Source: Streptomyces sp. Z26
Lineage (GTDB): Bacteria; Actinomycetota; Actinomycetes; Streptomycetales; Streptomycetaceae
Direction of reading: 5' to 3'
Length of the DNA: 64,000 nt
NCBI RefSeq assembly: GCF_003665095.1
Contig: NZ_RCHV01000002.1
Coordinates: 5,336,501 to 5,400,500, forward strand
Part shown: positions 23,803 through 32,600 of the stretch, piece by piece
Position numbering within the stretch: position 1 is the stretch's first letter
How the letters are laid out: each line of letters begins with the position of its first letter
Translations under genes and position numbers: made by a program
The notes under the pieces: model-generated
Database searches by the model: none
What the model saw: only the letters and a program-made list of their open reading frames with translations
What the model was told of the DNA's origin: nothing

Positions 23803-25146
23803 ATGTCCGAGACCTCCCTGCCCGACAGCGACGCCCCCTCCCGCGTGGGCGAGGAGTACGAGCTGGAGGTCGGTCCCGTCGCGCACGGCGGGCACTGCGT
23901 CGCCCGTACCGGCGAGGGGCAGGTCGTCTTCGTACGGCACACGCTGCCCGGCGAGCGCGTACGCGCGAGGATCACCGAGGGGAACACCGAATCCCGCTTC
24001 CTGCGCGCCGACGCCGTCGAGGTGCTCGACGAGTCGAAGGACCGGGTGCCCGCGCCCTGCCCGTTCTCCGGGCCCGGCCGCTGCGGCGGCTGCGACTGGC
24101 AGCACGCCAAGCCGGGCGCGCAGCGGCGGCTGAAGGGCGAGGTCCTCACCGAGCAGCTGGCGCGGCTCGCGGGGATGACCCCGGAGGACGTCCGCTGGGA
24201 CGGCACCGTCGAGCCCGCGCCCGGCGACAAGGTGCCGAGCGGGGAGGTGCCCCCGTGGCGCACCCGCGTGCAGTACGCCGTCGACGAGGAGGGCCGCGCG
24301 GGGCTCCGGCGGCACCGCTCGCACGAGGTCGAGCCGATCGACCGGTGCCTGATCGCGGCGCCCGGCGTCACCGAACTCGGCGTGGAACGGCGGACCTGGC
24401 CGGACATGGCCTCCGTGGAGGCCATCGCCGCCAGCGGCTCCCAGGACCGCCAGGTGGTCCTCACCCCGCGCCCCGGCGGCAGGCTGCCCCTGGTCGAACT
24501 GGACCGCCCCGTCTCGGTGTTGCGCGTCGGCGAGAAGGACAAGGCCGTCCACCGCGTGCACGGCCGCCCGTACGTGCGCGAGCGCGCCGACGAGCGCACC
24601 TGGCGCGTCGGCGAGGGCGGCTTCTGGCAGGGCCACCCGCAGGCACCGGGCCTGCTCGTGGACGCGGTGATGCGCGGACTCACGCCCCGCAAGGGGGAGA
24701 TGGCCCTCGACCTGTACTGCGGCGTCGGCCTCTTCGCGGGCGCGCTGGCCGAACGGGTGGGGGAGCGCGGCGCGGTCCTCGGCATCGAGTCCGACAAGCG
24801 CGCGGTGGAGGACGCCCGGCACAACCTGGGCGACTTCCCGCGCGTACGCGTCGAACACGGCAAGGTCGACGCGGTGCTGCCCCGTACGGGCATCACCGAG
24901 GCCGACATCGTCGTCCTCGACCCGCCCCGCGCGGGCGCGGGCAAGCGCACCGTCCAGCACGTCGCGGGCCTGAAGCCGCGCCGCGTCGCCTACGTCGCCT
25001 GCGACCCGGCGGCCCTGGCCCGCGACCTCCGCTACTTCGCGGACGCGGGCTACGCCCCGCACTTCCTGCGGGCGTTCGACCTGTTCCCGATGACGCACCA
25101 CATGGAGTGCGTGGCGGTCCTGACGCGGGTGGGCAAGGGCGCCTGA
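23803..25146 (+). CDS. TrmA/RumA-type RNA (uracil-5-)-methyltransferase
   Basis: Transfers a methyl group from SAM to C5 of a uracil in tRNA or rRNA. 447 residues: N-terminal TRAM domain (EYELEVGPVAHGGHCVAR), an iron-sulfur cysteine set (CPFSGPGRCGGCDW), then a Rossmann methyltransferase domain with DLYCGVGLFAGALAE, the motif DPPRAGAGK, and the catalytic cysteine in YVACDPAALARDL. The last 24 codons plus about 30 bp downstream are repeated at 25831-25931 behind the toxin-antitoxin genes, showing that this gene's 3' end was an insertion or duplication point. Site of methylation not predictable. Confidence 0.92.
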   Translation: MSETSLPDSDAPSRVGEEYELEVGPVAHGGHCVARTGEGQVVFVRHTLPGERVRARITEGNTESRFLRADAVEVLDESKDRVPAPCPFSGPGRCGGCDWQHAKPGAQRRLKGEVLTEQLARLAGMTPEDVRWDGTVEPAPGDKVPSGEVPPWRTRVQYAVDEEGRAGLRRHRSHEVEPIDRCLIAAPGVTELGVERRTWPDMASVEAIAASGSQDRQVVLTPRPGGRLPLVELDRPVSVLRVGEKDKAVHRVHGRPYVRERADERTWRVGEGGFWQGHPQAPGLLVDAVMRGLTPRKGEMALDLYCGVGLFAGALAERVGERGAVLGIESDKRAVEDARHNLGDFPRVRVEHGKVDAVLPRTGITEADIVVLDPPRAGAGKRTVQHVAGLKPRRVAYVACDPAALARDLRYFADAGYAPHFLRAFDLFPMTHHMECVAVLTRVGKGA

Positions 25147-25175
25147 GGCGCGGTTGCGCGTGCGCCGGGGCGGGG
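25075..25175 (+). repeat. Direct repeat, left copy (101 bp)
   Basis: Covers the last 24 codons of the RNA methyltransferase gene and 29 bases beyond its stop. It matches 25831-25931 at 98 of 101 positions. Weaker similarity (GAGCGGCTG) continues about 20 bases further on both sides. The toxin-antitoxin genes lie between the copies. Confidence 0.92.
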
Positions 25176-25219
25176 TGGTGGTCCGCGGTCTTGAGCGGCT
25201 GGTAGCACCTCGCCGCCTT

Positions 25220-25236
25220 GATACCAGACCGGTATC
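25220..25236 (+). promoter_or_regulatory. Candidate operator of the toxin-antitoxin operon
   Basis: Inverted repeat GATACC-AGACC-GGTATC immediately upstream of the antitoxin ATG (25245). Ribbon-helix-helix antitoxins normally repress their own operon by binding such a site over the promoter. TTGATA at 25218 could be the -35. Confidence 0.5.
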
Positions 25237-25244
25237 ATCGCCGT

Positions 25245-25439
25245 ATGGCGATGACACTCCGACTCCCCGACGACCTTGACGCGAAGCTCACCGAGCGGGC
25301 TCGTCGGGAGCGTCGCAGCAAGCAGGACCTTGCCATCGAGGCCATTCGTGAAGCCCAGAACCGGGCCGAGCTGAAGGTCGGTGACGTCCTGGCCGAACTC
25401 ATGGACAGCGATGCGGAGATCCTGGACTACCTGAAGTGA
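25245..25439 (+). CDS. Ribbon-helix-helix antitoxin
   Basis: 64-residue antitoxin: an N-terminal MTLRLPDDLDAKLTERARRE beta strand plus two helices (ribbon-helix-helix DNA-binding fold) and a short acidic C-terminal tail (VLAELMDSDAEILDYLK) that should wrap the toxin. The toxin gene starts at its stop (GTGA overlap). Codon third positions are less G/C-biased than in flanking core genes, suggesting later acquisition. A palindromic operator candidate precedes it. An alternative ATG lies two codons downstream. Confidence 0.88.
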   Translation: MAMTLRLPDDLDAKLTERARRERRSKQDLAIEAIREAQNRAELKVGDVLAELMDSDAEILDYLK

Positions 25440-25828
25440 CCGAAGTGCGCTACCTCCAGATCGACGAGATCCTGGCCATCGCTCGCACGGTCAACGGTAC
25501 CGAGCACAGCGTGCGTGACATGGGACTTCTGGTGTCAGCGATCGAACGGCCCCGGACGAACGTGTTCGGGGCCGAGCTGTACCCCACGCTGCACGAGAAG
25601 GCGGCGGCACTGATGCACTCCGTCGCCCGCAATCACGCGCTGATTGACGGCAACAAGCGCACCGCCTGGCTTGCCATGCGTGTCTTCCTGCGGCTCAACG
25701 GCGTCAGCGCCAGTGCCGTCCCGCCACCCGTCTCCCTCGCCGGCCCGTTCGTCGAGGACGTCGCGCAGGACGACATCGATGTACCCGCCATTGCCGAGCG
25801 CCTGGCGACCTGGTTCCCCGTTTCCTGA
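25436..25828 (+). CDS. Doc-type toxin (Fic/Doc family)
   Basis: 130-residue toxin. The motif HALIDGNKRTAW (about residues 65-76) is the Doc version of the Fic loop (HxFx[D/N]GNKR); Doc of phage P1 phosphorylates EF-Tu and stops translation. The preceding YPTLHEKAAALMHSVARN and following MRVFLRLNG complete the helical bundle. Translation is coupled to the antitoxin. The glycine/lysine/arginine residues of the loop are intact, so the toxin is probably active. The pair is bracketed by 101-bp direct repeats. Confidence 0.92.
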   Translation: MTEVRYLQIDEILAIARTVNGTEHSVRDMGLLVSAIERPRTNVFGAELYPTLHEKAAALMHSVARNHALIDGNKRTAWLAMRVFLRLNGVSASAVPPPVSLAGPFVEDVAQDDIDVPAIAERLATWFPVS

Positions 25829-25830
25829 CC

Positions 25831-25931
25831 TTCGACCTGTTCCCGATGACGCACCACACGGAGTGCGTGGCGGTCCTGACGCGGGTGGGCAAGGGCGCCT
25901 GAGGCGCGGTGGCGCGTGCGCCGGGGTGGGG
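25831..25931 (+). pseudogene. Direct repeat, right copy: 3' fragment of the RNA methyltransferase gene
   Basis: Reads FDLFPMTHHTECVAVLTRVGKGA-stop, the same C-terminus as the intact gene except one Met-to-Thr change, and then continues into the same downstream sequence. It has no start and is not expressed as part of a gene. It begins 2 bases after the toxin stop codon. Confidence 0.9.
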
Positions 25932-26159
25932 CCGTGCTGGGGAGCGGCTGTTTTCGGTCAATCGCGTGACCGTGCGGTGACGTGCTGTCATCGGTGCCGC
26001 ACGCGGCTTCGCCCGGTGGCGGGAACGGTGCCGTCCGGGCTGGTCAGCGCGGTGGACGGCGGTTCCGTGCGCCCTCGGTGGCGCGGGGGTGGGGCGCCCG
26101 GTTCGATAACGCTTAATTGCCTGAGTCAACCGGCTAATACAAGACGTAATGCGTCGCAT

Positions 26160-26187
26160 GGTCATGCCGCGGTAAAGAATCATGACC
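26160..26187. promoter_or_regulatory. Inverted repeat, candidate operator
   Basis: GGTCATG and CATGACC arms separated by 14 bases, in the A+T-rich patch at the left edge of the NRPS cluster. It may bind one of the cluster regulators; no direct evidence. Confidence 0.4.
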
Positions 26188-26267
26188 CGGTGCCGAGTCC
26201 CCGGAAGGGGTGGGGGGTAGTTCACAGGTTGGCGCGAAGCCGATTTTGATCATTCGAGGAGACCTAT

Positions 26268-26591
26268 ATGCTGCGCATCCAGGCTTTACCGCATATGTGT
26301 GGATGCTCTGCGCGGCCGTGTCGCGGCCCGGGTCGGGAGCCGCGGGGCATGGTGGTGGCGCCGGAATCCTCGTCGTGCGCGGGGTCTCTTCCCCGTCGCG
26401 GTCTACGCGCAGAGACCTCCCGTGCGCTTCCGGTGCCCGGGGCTGACGCGGCCCCTCTGACCTGTGCGAACGCCTCGACCGGTGCGGTGCGGCGGAGGGC
26501 GCGGACGGTCGCGGCTCCCCCTGCCCGTCGCGCTGCCGTCGGGGTGCTCCGGGGTGCGGACCCGGGTGGGCGGAGGCATCGGAACAGGTAG
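26268..26591 (+). CDS. Possible small gene with a TTA codon (doubtful)
   Basis: An ATG 6 bases after a perfect GAGGAG ribosome site opens a 107-codon frame (MLRIQALPHMCGCSARPCRG...). The seventh codon is TTA, the rare codon that in Streptomyces makes translation depend on the bldA tRNA. Against it: third-position G+C falls along the frame, the product is arginine-rich with no recognised fold, and it resembles random G+C-rich translation after about residue 25. It could be a short leader or a decayed gene. Not recognised. Confidence 0.3.
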   Translation: MLRIQALPHMCGCSARPCRGPGREPRGMVVAPESSSCAGSLPRRGLRAETSRALPVPGADAAPLTCANASTGAVRRRARTVAAPPARRAAVGVLRGADPGGRRHRNR

Positions 26592-26848
26592 TTCCGGTCG
26601 GGTGCGTGCCGGGAATGGCCGTACGGGCGGCAGGCGCTACGGGTGTCCGGGGTCGGCGGTCATGTCCTGTCATTCCGCCATGGATTTCCGCGACGCGGCG
26701 GCATTCCCGTGACCCGCCCTCTGCCGCCAGTCGCGCGTTTCCGTCGCCCGGGGAGACCCTGCTCCCGCTAGGGGGAATGCGGAGCCGCGGGCGGCGTGCC
26801 GTTCTTCCGGGTGTTCGGAAACGTCTTACGAGAAACTGGAGTCGCTAC

Positions 26849-27457
26849 GTGGGGAACCGCCAGTTCGCCGAAACGTTGATCCGCATCCGTATGCGGTCGG
26901 GTATCACCCAGCAGCAGCTGGCCGATCTCTCCACGGTGAGTTCGCGTGCCATAAGGAATCTGGAGAAGGGGCATGTCCGTAATCCGCGCAAGGAGACGGT
27001 CAAGCTTCTCGCCGACGCCTTGCGGATGGACGGGGTCACCCGGAACCATCTGCTGAAGCTGGCGGAGGAGGAGGATTCCGAGGAATGCCGGTCCGGTTCG
27101 ACGTGCCCGGTGGGGGACGGGGAGAGACCGGACTTCCCCGTTCTCTCCGCACACTTCCTCAGACCTCCGGACGGGCCGGTGGCGGACGACGCGGAAAACC
27201 GTTCGCCGCACGTGTGCGAGGAGCCTCGGAGGAGTACGCGCGGGAAAGATCCGGGTTACGAGTACAAGACCGTCGCACTGCCTTCCGGAGCGGCCGGACG
27301 GGAACTCGCGGCGACCGTGCTGAACCGCGAGGCGCGTGCCGGGTGGCGGCTCGCCGCGGTGGAGTCCGGCATCGCCTTCCTGGAACGCGTGATCTTCCAC
27401 GAGCAGGAGAAACAGGTCGGACCCGTTGACGACGCCCTGCCCCCGGAGCACGACTGA
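26849..27457 (+). CDS. HTH (Cro/C1-type) protein with a DUF4177-like C-terminus
   Basis: 202-residue probable regulator at the left edge of the NRPS cluster. Residues about 5-70 form a helix-turn-helix of the Xre type (RSGITQQQLADLSTVSSRAI, then NLEKGHVRNPRKETVKLLAD). After a charged linker, the C-terminal 70 residues (YEYKTVALPSG..., LNREARAGWRLAAV, FLERVIF) match the small DUF4177 fold. The GTG at 26849 is chosen for the CTGGAG ribosome site; the frame is open further upstream but without codon bias. Its target is unknown; position suggests a cluster-situated regulator. Confidence 0.75.
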   Translation: MGNRQFAETLIRIRMRSGITQQQLADLSTVSSRAIRNLEKGHVRNPRKETVKLLADALRMDGVTRNHLLKLAEEEDSEECRSGSTCPVGDGERPDFPVLSAHFLRPPDGPVADDAENRSPHVCEEPRRSTRGKDPGYEYKTVALPSGAAGRELAATVLNREARAGWRLAAVESGIAFLERVIFHEQEKQVGPVDDALPPEHD

Positions 27458-27679
27458 CCTGCGCGGACGACGCTGAAGACGCCGCTTCGAGGGGGCTGCC
27501 GCCACCATGCCCGCACGCTGTCGTACCCGTCCTCTCCGCCGCCCGCGATGTGCAAGGCGATACGCGTGTGATGCCGGTCGAATGCCGCCGGAAGATTCCG
27601 AACCGCAGGGGCGGACGCCTTAGTGTCAGACGGGTGAAGTTCTCATCCGGAAGCCTCTGAGGACAAAGGAGTCCCTCTC

Positions 27680-28684
27680 GTGACGGCACCCGCCGCAGTG
27701 ACTGACGAAACGCTTCCGCCCGGCCCGCGGGCACATCTCAGCTCGCCGGACACCCGGCGTATTCTCCGCCTCCAGAACGCGTTCCTCCGCCATGCGCGCA
27801 GCTGCCTTCTCGACGAGGGTTTCGTGGAACTCCTGCCGCCCATCATCGGGCCGGTGACCGACCCCGGAATCCGGGGTGCCAAGCAGATCGACGTGGATTT
27901 CTACGGCCACCGCTACAAACTCATGACGAGCGCGTTCGTCTACAAGCAGACCGCGTTGCTGGCCTACGACAAGATTTTCTACGTCGCGCCGAACGTGCGC
28001 ATGGAACCGCTGGAGACCTGCTCCACCCAGCGCCATCTCGTCGAATTCCACCAGCTCGACATCGAGATGGCGCACACCAGCCGCGAGGAGGTCACGGCCC
28101 TGGCGGAGCGGCTGATAGCCCGTGCCGTCGAGGGGGTGCTGAGCGAGATGGAGCCGGAACTGGACGCGCTGGGCCGTGACCTCGACGCGTTGCGCGCCAT
28201 GATCGCCGCCCCGTTCGAGCGGCTCCGGCACGCGGACGCGGTGTCCCGCCTCATCGACTCCGGGCACGCGCAGAGCGCGGCGGCGGAGATCGACTGGGAG
28301 GGCGAGCGGATCCTCTCCGAGAGCAGCCCCCGCCCGGTCTTCCTCACCGACTACCCCAAGGGCTCCCGTGTCTTCCTGGAACGGGAGGACAGCGAACGCC
28401 CAGGCATCCTGCGCACGTTCGACCTGCTCATGCCCGAGGGGTACGGCGAGGTCATCAGCGGCGGCGAGCGCGAGTCGGACTACCGGCGGCTGATCACGCG
28501 CATGCGGGAGACGGGCGAGAACCCCGCGAAGTACGGCTGGTATCTGGAGGAGGTGCGGCAGGGCATCCCGCCGAGCGCGGGCTTCGGCCTGGGCATCCAG
28601 CGGTTCACCCGCTACCTGGCCGGTGCCACCTACGTGTGGCAGGCCGCGGCCTTCCCCAAGCTGCCCGGACTGGTTTCCCCCTGA
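27680..28684 (+). CDS. Asparaginyl-tRNA-synthetase-like catalytic core, no anticodon domain
   Basis: Class II aminoacyl-tRNA-synthetase fold of 334 residues, AsnRS/AspRS/LysRS subgroup. Motif 2 (around residues 107-130, with TCSTQRHLVEFHQLDIEMA) and motif 3 (GFGLGIQRFTRYL, 301-313) are intact, so ATP binding and amino-acid adenylation are plausible. There is no N-terminal OB-fold anticodon domain, so it should not charge tRNA normally. Relatives of this form include archaeal AsnRS-derived asparagine synthetase, which amidates aspartate. Here it lies 17 bp before a regulator gene within an NRPS cluster, pointing to a role in precursor supply or amide formation. Confidence 0.85.
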   Translation: MTAPAAVTDETLPPGPRAHLSSPDTRRILRLQNAFLRHARSCLLDEGFVELLPPIIGPVTDPGIRGAKQIDVDFYGHRYKLMTSAFVYKQTALLAYDKIFYVAPNVRMEPLETCSTQRHLVEFHQLDIEMAHTSREEVTALAERLIARAVEGVLSEMEPELDALGRDLDALRAMIAAPFERLRHADAVSRLIDSGHAQSAAAEIDWEGERILSESSPRPVFLTDYPKGSRVFLEREDSERPGILRTFDLLMPEGYGEVISGGERESDYRRLITRMRETGENPAKYGWYLEEVRQGIPPSAGFGLGIQRFTRYLAGATYVWQAAAFPKLPGLVSP

Positions 28685-28701
28685 CCGTAGGAGACGCCCC
28701 G

Positions 28702-29538
28702 ATGCCCCCCATGCCCCACCTCACGAGTCGCGGTGACGCCGCGCTCGGGGACCCGCGGCCGCCCGGCCGCGTCATCCTCGACAGGAGACCGCGCTCCGAC
28801 CCGCGCACCCCGCCGGGAGTACGGGCGGAGCGCGGGCCGGAGGTCCGTACGCCGACATCCGGCGGTACCGCCGCCGGGCCGGAACTGGACCGTCCCCGTG
28901 TGCTCTTGCTGGACAGCGACCCGGTGTCCCGCCTCGTCTTCGGCGGCACGCTCGACGCCGACGAACGCGTCAGCCTGATCGGTGCGCACGACAGCCGGAT
29001 GCAGCCCGCCGAGTGGCCGGTGCGCCGGGCCGACCTGGTGATCCTGGTGTCCGGCCCGTCGGAGAACCACGTCCTCAAGGCGCAGGAGATCGCGCGCGGC
29101 GGCGTCAGGTCGCTGCTGGTGGGCGTCGACTGGACGAAGCACCGGCTGGACGCCGCCCTGTCCGCCGGTGTCTCCGGCTGCCTCAGCAAGGGGTGGGCGC
29201 TGACCCACCTGCCGGTGGCCGCCGGGGCGGCGGCCACCGGGCACGTGGTGTTCTCGCCGGACCTCGTGGAGCTGTTCGCGGCGATGAAGCCGATGGAGGG
29301 CGTGCACCGGCTGGCCCACCGGCTGCGCTGCCTCACCCGCAGGGAGCGGGAGGTGCTGACCCTGCTGGCCGAGGGCATGTCCACGAGCGAGGTGTCGACG
29401 ACGCTGGTGGTCTCCCCGGCCACCATCAAGAGCCACGTCTCGCACGCCCTGACCAAGCTGGGCGTACGCAACCGGCTCGAAGCGGTCCTGCTGATGCAGG
29501 CCGCCCTCGGCAGCGGCCTCCAGACCGCGGAGTTCTGA
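28702..29538 (+). CDS. Atypical LuxR/NarL-type response regulator
   Basis: 278-residue regulator. After a proline/arginine-rich 60-residue lead comes a receiver-like domain (RVLLLDSDPVSRLVF) in which the strand that should hold the phosphorylated aspartate reads DLVILVSGPSE, with no Asp at that place; the distal lysine (GCLSKG) remains. The C-terminus is a normal LuxR helix-turn-helix (LTRREREVLTLLAEGMSTSE, then SPATIKSHVSHALTKLGVRNR). It is probably phosphorylation-independent, as are several antibiotic-cluster regulators. Co-transcribed with the AsnRS-like gene, with a good GTAGGAG ribosome site. Confidence 0.88.
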   Translation: MPPMPHLTSRGDAALGDPRPPGRVILDRRPRSDPRTPPGVRAERGPEVRTPTSGGTAAGPELDRPRVLLLDSDPVSRLVFGGTLDADERVSLIGAHDSRMQPAEWPVRRADLVILVSGPSENHVLKAQEIARGGVRSLLVGVDWTKHRLDAALSAGVSGCLSKGWALTHLPVAAGAAATGHVVFSPDLVELFAAMKPMEGVHRLAHRLRCLTRREREVLTLLAEGMSTSEVSTTLVVSPATIKSHVSHALTKLGVRNRLEAVLLMQAALGSGLQTAEF

Positions 29539-29638
29539 ACGGGGCTTCCGGAGACGGGAGTTCTGAACGCCCGGCACCGACGGCGGAGTTCGGCGCGGAG
29601 ATCCGGCCACGAGCCGTACCCGCCGGGAACGCCGCGGT

Positions 29639-29673
29639 GGAGGCCGGTGCCCCTGCCACGGGCACCGGCCTCC
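29639..29673. terminator. Bidirectional hairpin terminator
   Basis: Perfect 14-bp inverted repeat (core GAGGCCGGTGCCC and complement) with a 7-base loop, between the convergent regulator gene and the first NRPS gene. Confidence 0.82.
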
Positions 29674-29685
29674 GCCGCGACGCCG

Positions 29686-32600
29686 TCAGTCCGCCGGGAC
29701 GGGCTCGGGCAGCCGTGGCGACAACTCCGCCACCGACGGGTGCCGCAGCAGCGTCCGCAGCCGGATCTCCGCGCCGAACTCCGCCCGTATCCGGGCCAGT
29801 AGCCGGAGCGCCAGTAGCGAGTGGCCGCCCAGCTGGAAGAACCCGTCGTGCACGCCGACCCGTTCGCAGCCGAGCACGGACGCGAAGAGGGCGCACAGCC
29901 GCTCCTCACGCGCGTCGCGGGGCGCCCCGTCGGCCTGCGCGCCGTCGCCGCGCGCGCCGCCCGCGTACTCCGGGCGCGGCAGCCGGTCCCGGTCCAGCTT
30001 GCCGTTGCGGGTGAAGGGGAAGCGTTCCACGGGGACGTACGCGGCCGGGCGCAGGTGCTCGGGCAGCACCGACTCGGCGTGGCGGCGCAGCTCCTCGGGC
30101 AGCGTCCGCGCGTCATGGCCCCCGCCCGTGTCGTTCCCGCCCGAGGCGCCCGTGACGTCCTCGCCCGGGACGACGTACGCGACGAGCCGCCGGTCGCCGG
30201 GGCCCTCGGTGCGGACCACGACGCGCGCGGCGGACACCAACGGGTGGCCGGCGAGCGCGGACTCCACCTCGGCGGGCTCGATCCGGAAGCCCCGGAGCTT
30301 CAGTTGGTCGTCGCTGCGGCCGACGAAGTCGACGACGCCGTCCGCCGTCCAGCGGGCCAGGTCCCCGGTCCGGTACATGCGGTCGCCGGGCGCCGCGTAC
30401 GGGTCGGCCACGAAGCGTTCGACGGTGAGCCGGGCCGGGCCGAGGTAGCCGTGCGCGAGCCCCACGCCTCCCAGGTACAGCTCGCCCACCACGCCGGGCG
30501 GGACCAGGCGCAGCTTCTCGTCCAGGATGTACAGGCGCTTGTCGGCGACGGGGCCGCCGAGCGGGACCGCGCCCGCGGCGCAGTCCTCCGGCGTGACCTG
30601 CCGCCACACGGTGACCATCATGCATTCCAGCGGCGAGTAGGCGTTGACCAGGCGCAGTTCGGGATTGCGCGCGAGTAGCGCCGTGAGGTGCCCGGCGGAC
30701 GCGATCTCGCCGCCGGTCAGCAGCAGCCGGGTCCGTTCGAACAGCGCGGGGTGCTCGTCCGCCAGGAAGTTCAGCAGGCTGGCGGAGAAGTGCGCGACGG
30801 TCACCCCGTGCTCCGCCATCAGGCGCGCGATGTGGGACGGCTCGGGTACGGGGCCGGGTTGGAGGACGCAGACGGCCCCCGCGAAGAGGGGCGCGAGGAG
30901 TTCGAAGGCGAACGCGTCCCAGGACATCGGGGAGCACTGGAGGACCACGTCCCGCTCCGTCACCCGGGCGTACTCCTGTCCCAGGAGGCTGCCGACGACC
31001 GCCCGGTGCGGCGCGGCGACGCCCTTCGGCCGGCCCTGGGAGCCGGAGGTGAACATCACGCACACCGGGTCCTCGCCGTCCGACTCCGCGCCCGGGTCCG
31101 TCGCGGGCCGTCGGGCGATCTCCGCGGCGAGCCCGTCCAGGCAGACCACCCGCGGCGCCGGACCACCGGTGTACGGCGGCAGGTCGGGCAGGGAGGCGTC
31201 GGTCACGACGGTGCGGCAGTCGGTGAGGCCGACGCACTCCGCGGTGCGCGCGGCCGGGAAGGCCGGGTCCAGCAGTACGTAGCCCGCGCCGGTCTTCAGC
31301 ACCCCCAGCAGCGCGACGACGAGGCGGGGGCCCCGTTCCAGCCGGATGCCCACCCAGTCGCCGCGCCCGGTGCCGGAGGCGAGGAGCTGGTGCGCCAACC
31401 GGTTGGCCGCGGCGTCGAGTTCGGCGTACGACGTGCGGGCGCCCTCGAAGACGAGCGCGGTGGCGTCCGGGTTGCGGGCGGCGCGCGCCGCGAACACCTC
31501 GTGCACGCAGGGCGACACGGGCGGCGCCGGTCGCTCGCCGGCTCCCGCCGCGAGCAGCCGTTCGCGTTCGGCGGGCGCGCAGGGCTGGACGTCGGCCAGG
31601 GGGGTACGGGGTGCGCGCGCCGTCACGTCGAGCACGCGCAGCAGCTGGTCGAGCAGCGCGCGCGCGAGCGGAGCGCCGACGCGGCCGGTGTCGTGGTGCA
31701 CCCGTACGGCGAGTCGTTCGCCGGGGGCGGCGACCACCGTCACCGGGTAGTGGGCGGTCTCCTCGCACGCGGCCTCGCCGATCACCGGCTGTCCGGGCCA
31801 GTCGTCCGGGGCCGGGTGGGAGGCGAAGTTGTCGACCGTGACCGTGGTGTCGAAGAGGTCCCCGTCGAGCCCGGCCGCGCGGGTGGCGTCGCCGAGGCCG
31901 AGGTGGTCGTGCGCCAGCATCGCCAGCCGCCGTCCGTGCACGTCCGCCAGCAGGTCGGCCATGGTGGCGCTGGCGCCGGTCCGGACCCGTACGGGCACGG
32001 TGTTGACGAGCATCCCCACCATCTCGTGCACGCCGTCGACCTCGGCGGGCCGCCCGCTGAGGACGGACCCGAAGCTGACGTCGTCGTGCCCCGTGCGCTG
32101 CGCGAGCACCAGCGCCCAGGCCGCCTGGAGCGCGGTGTTGAGCGTCACCCCCAGGTCGCGGGCCGTGGCGCGCAGCGCCGCCGTGGCGTCCACCGGGAGC
32201 GTCCCGGTGACGACGCCGATCCGGGAGGTGGCGTCGGACGGCCCGCCGCCCAGCAGGGTGGGCGGGGCGTCGGCCAGCTCCGTCCGCCACGCCGCGGTGG
32301 CGGCGGCCCGGTCCTGCGCCGCGGTCCAGGTGAGGAAGCGGCGGTACGGCACGGGCGGCGGCAGTTCCCCGCCCGCGTACCGCGTGAACACCTCACGCAG
32401 CAGTACGGACGCCGACCAGCCGTCCAGGACGCAGTGGTGCGCGGTCACCGCGAAGCGGTGCCGGTCCCCGCCGTCGTGCACCAGGTCGAAGCGGATCAAC
32501 GCGCCGCGCTCCACGTCGATGCCGCCGGTACGCGCGGCGTGCAGCGCCGCGTCCCCCGGGCCCGTCACCGCCCAGGGCGGCTCCGTGGCGTGCGGGATCA

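Larger units (their letters stand above)
25932..26848. other. 917-bp gene-poor region before the NRPS cluster
   Basis: The first 170 bp hold nothing recognisable. From about 26105 to 26260 the DNA is clearly A+T-richer than anything else nearby and carries the inverted repeat GGTCATG-N14-CATGACC (26160-26187), so it looks regulatory. TAATAC at 26135 could be a -10. A possible small gene follows at 26268. The last 250 bp are open in several frames, but codon use is poor. Confidence 0.5.

Noticed and set aside
25175..25830. Insertion sequence or integrase between the 101-bp repeats
   Set aside because: The interval is filled by the antitoxin and toxin genes; no transposase, integrase or terminal inverted repeats seen.
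26268..26591. RiPP precursor peptide
   Set aside because: Cysteines near the start are suggestive, but no leader/core pattern or RiPP maturase is nearby; kept only as a doubtful small gene.
27680..28684. Ordinary asparaginyl- or aspartyl-tRNA synthetase
   Set aside because: The anticodon-binding domain is missing and the gene lies in a biosynthetic operon.
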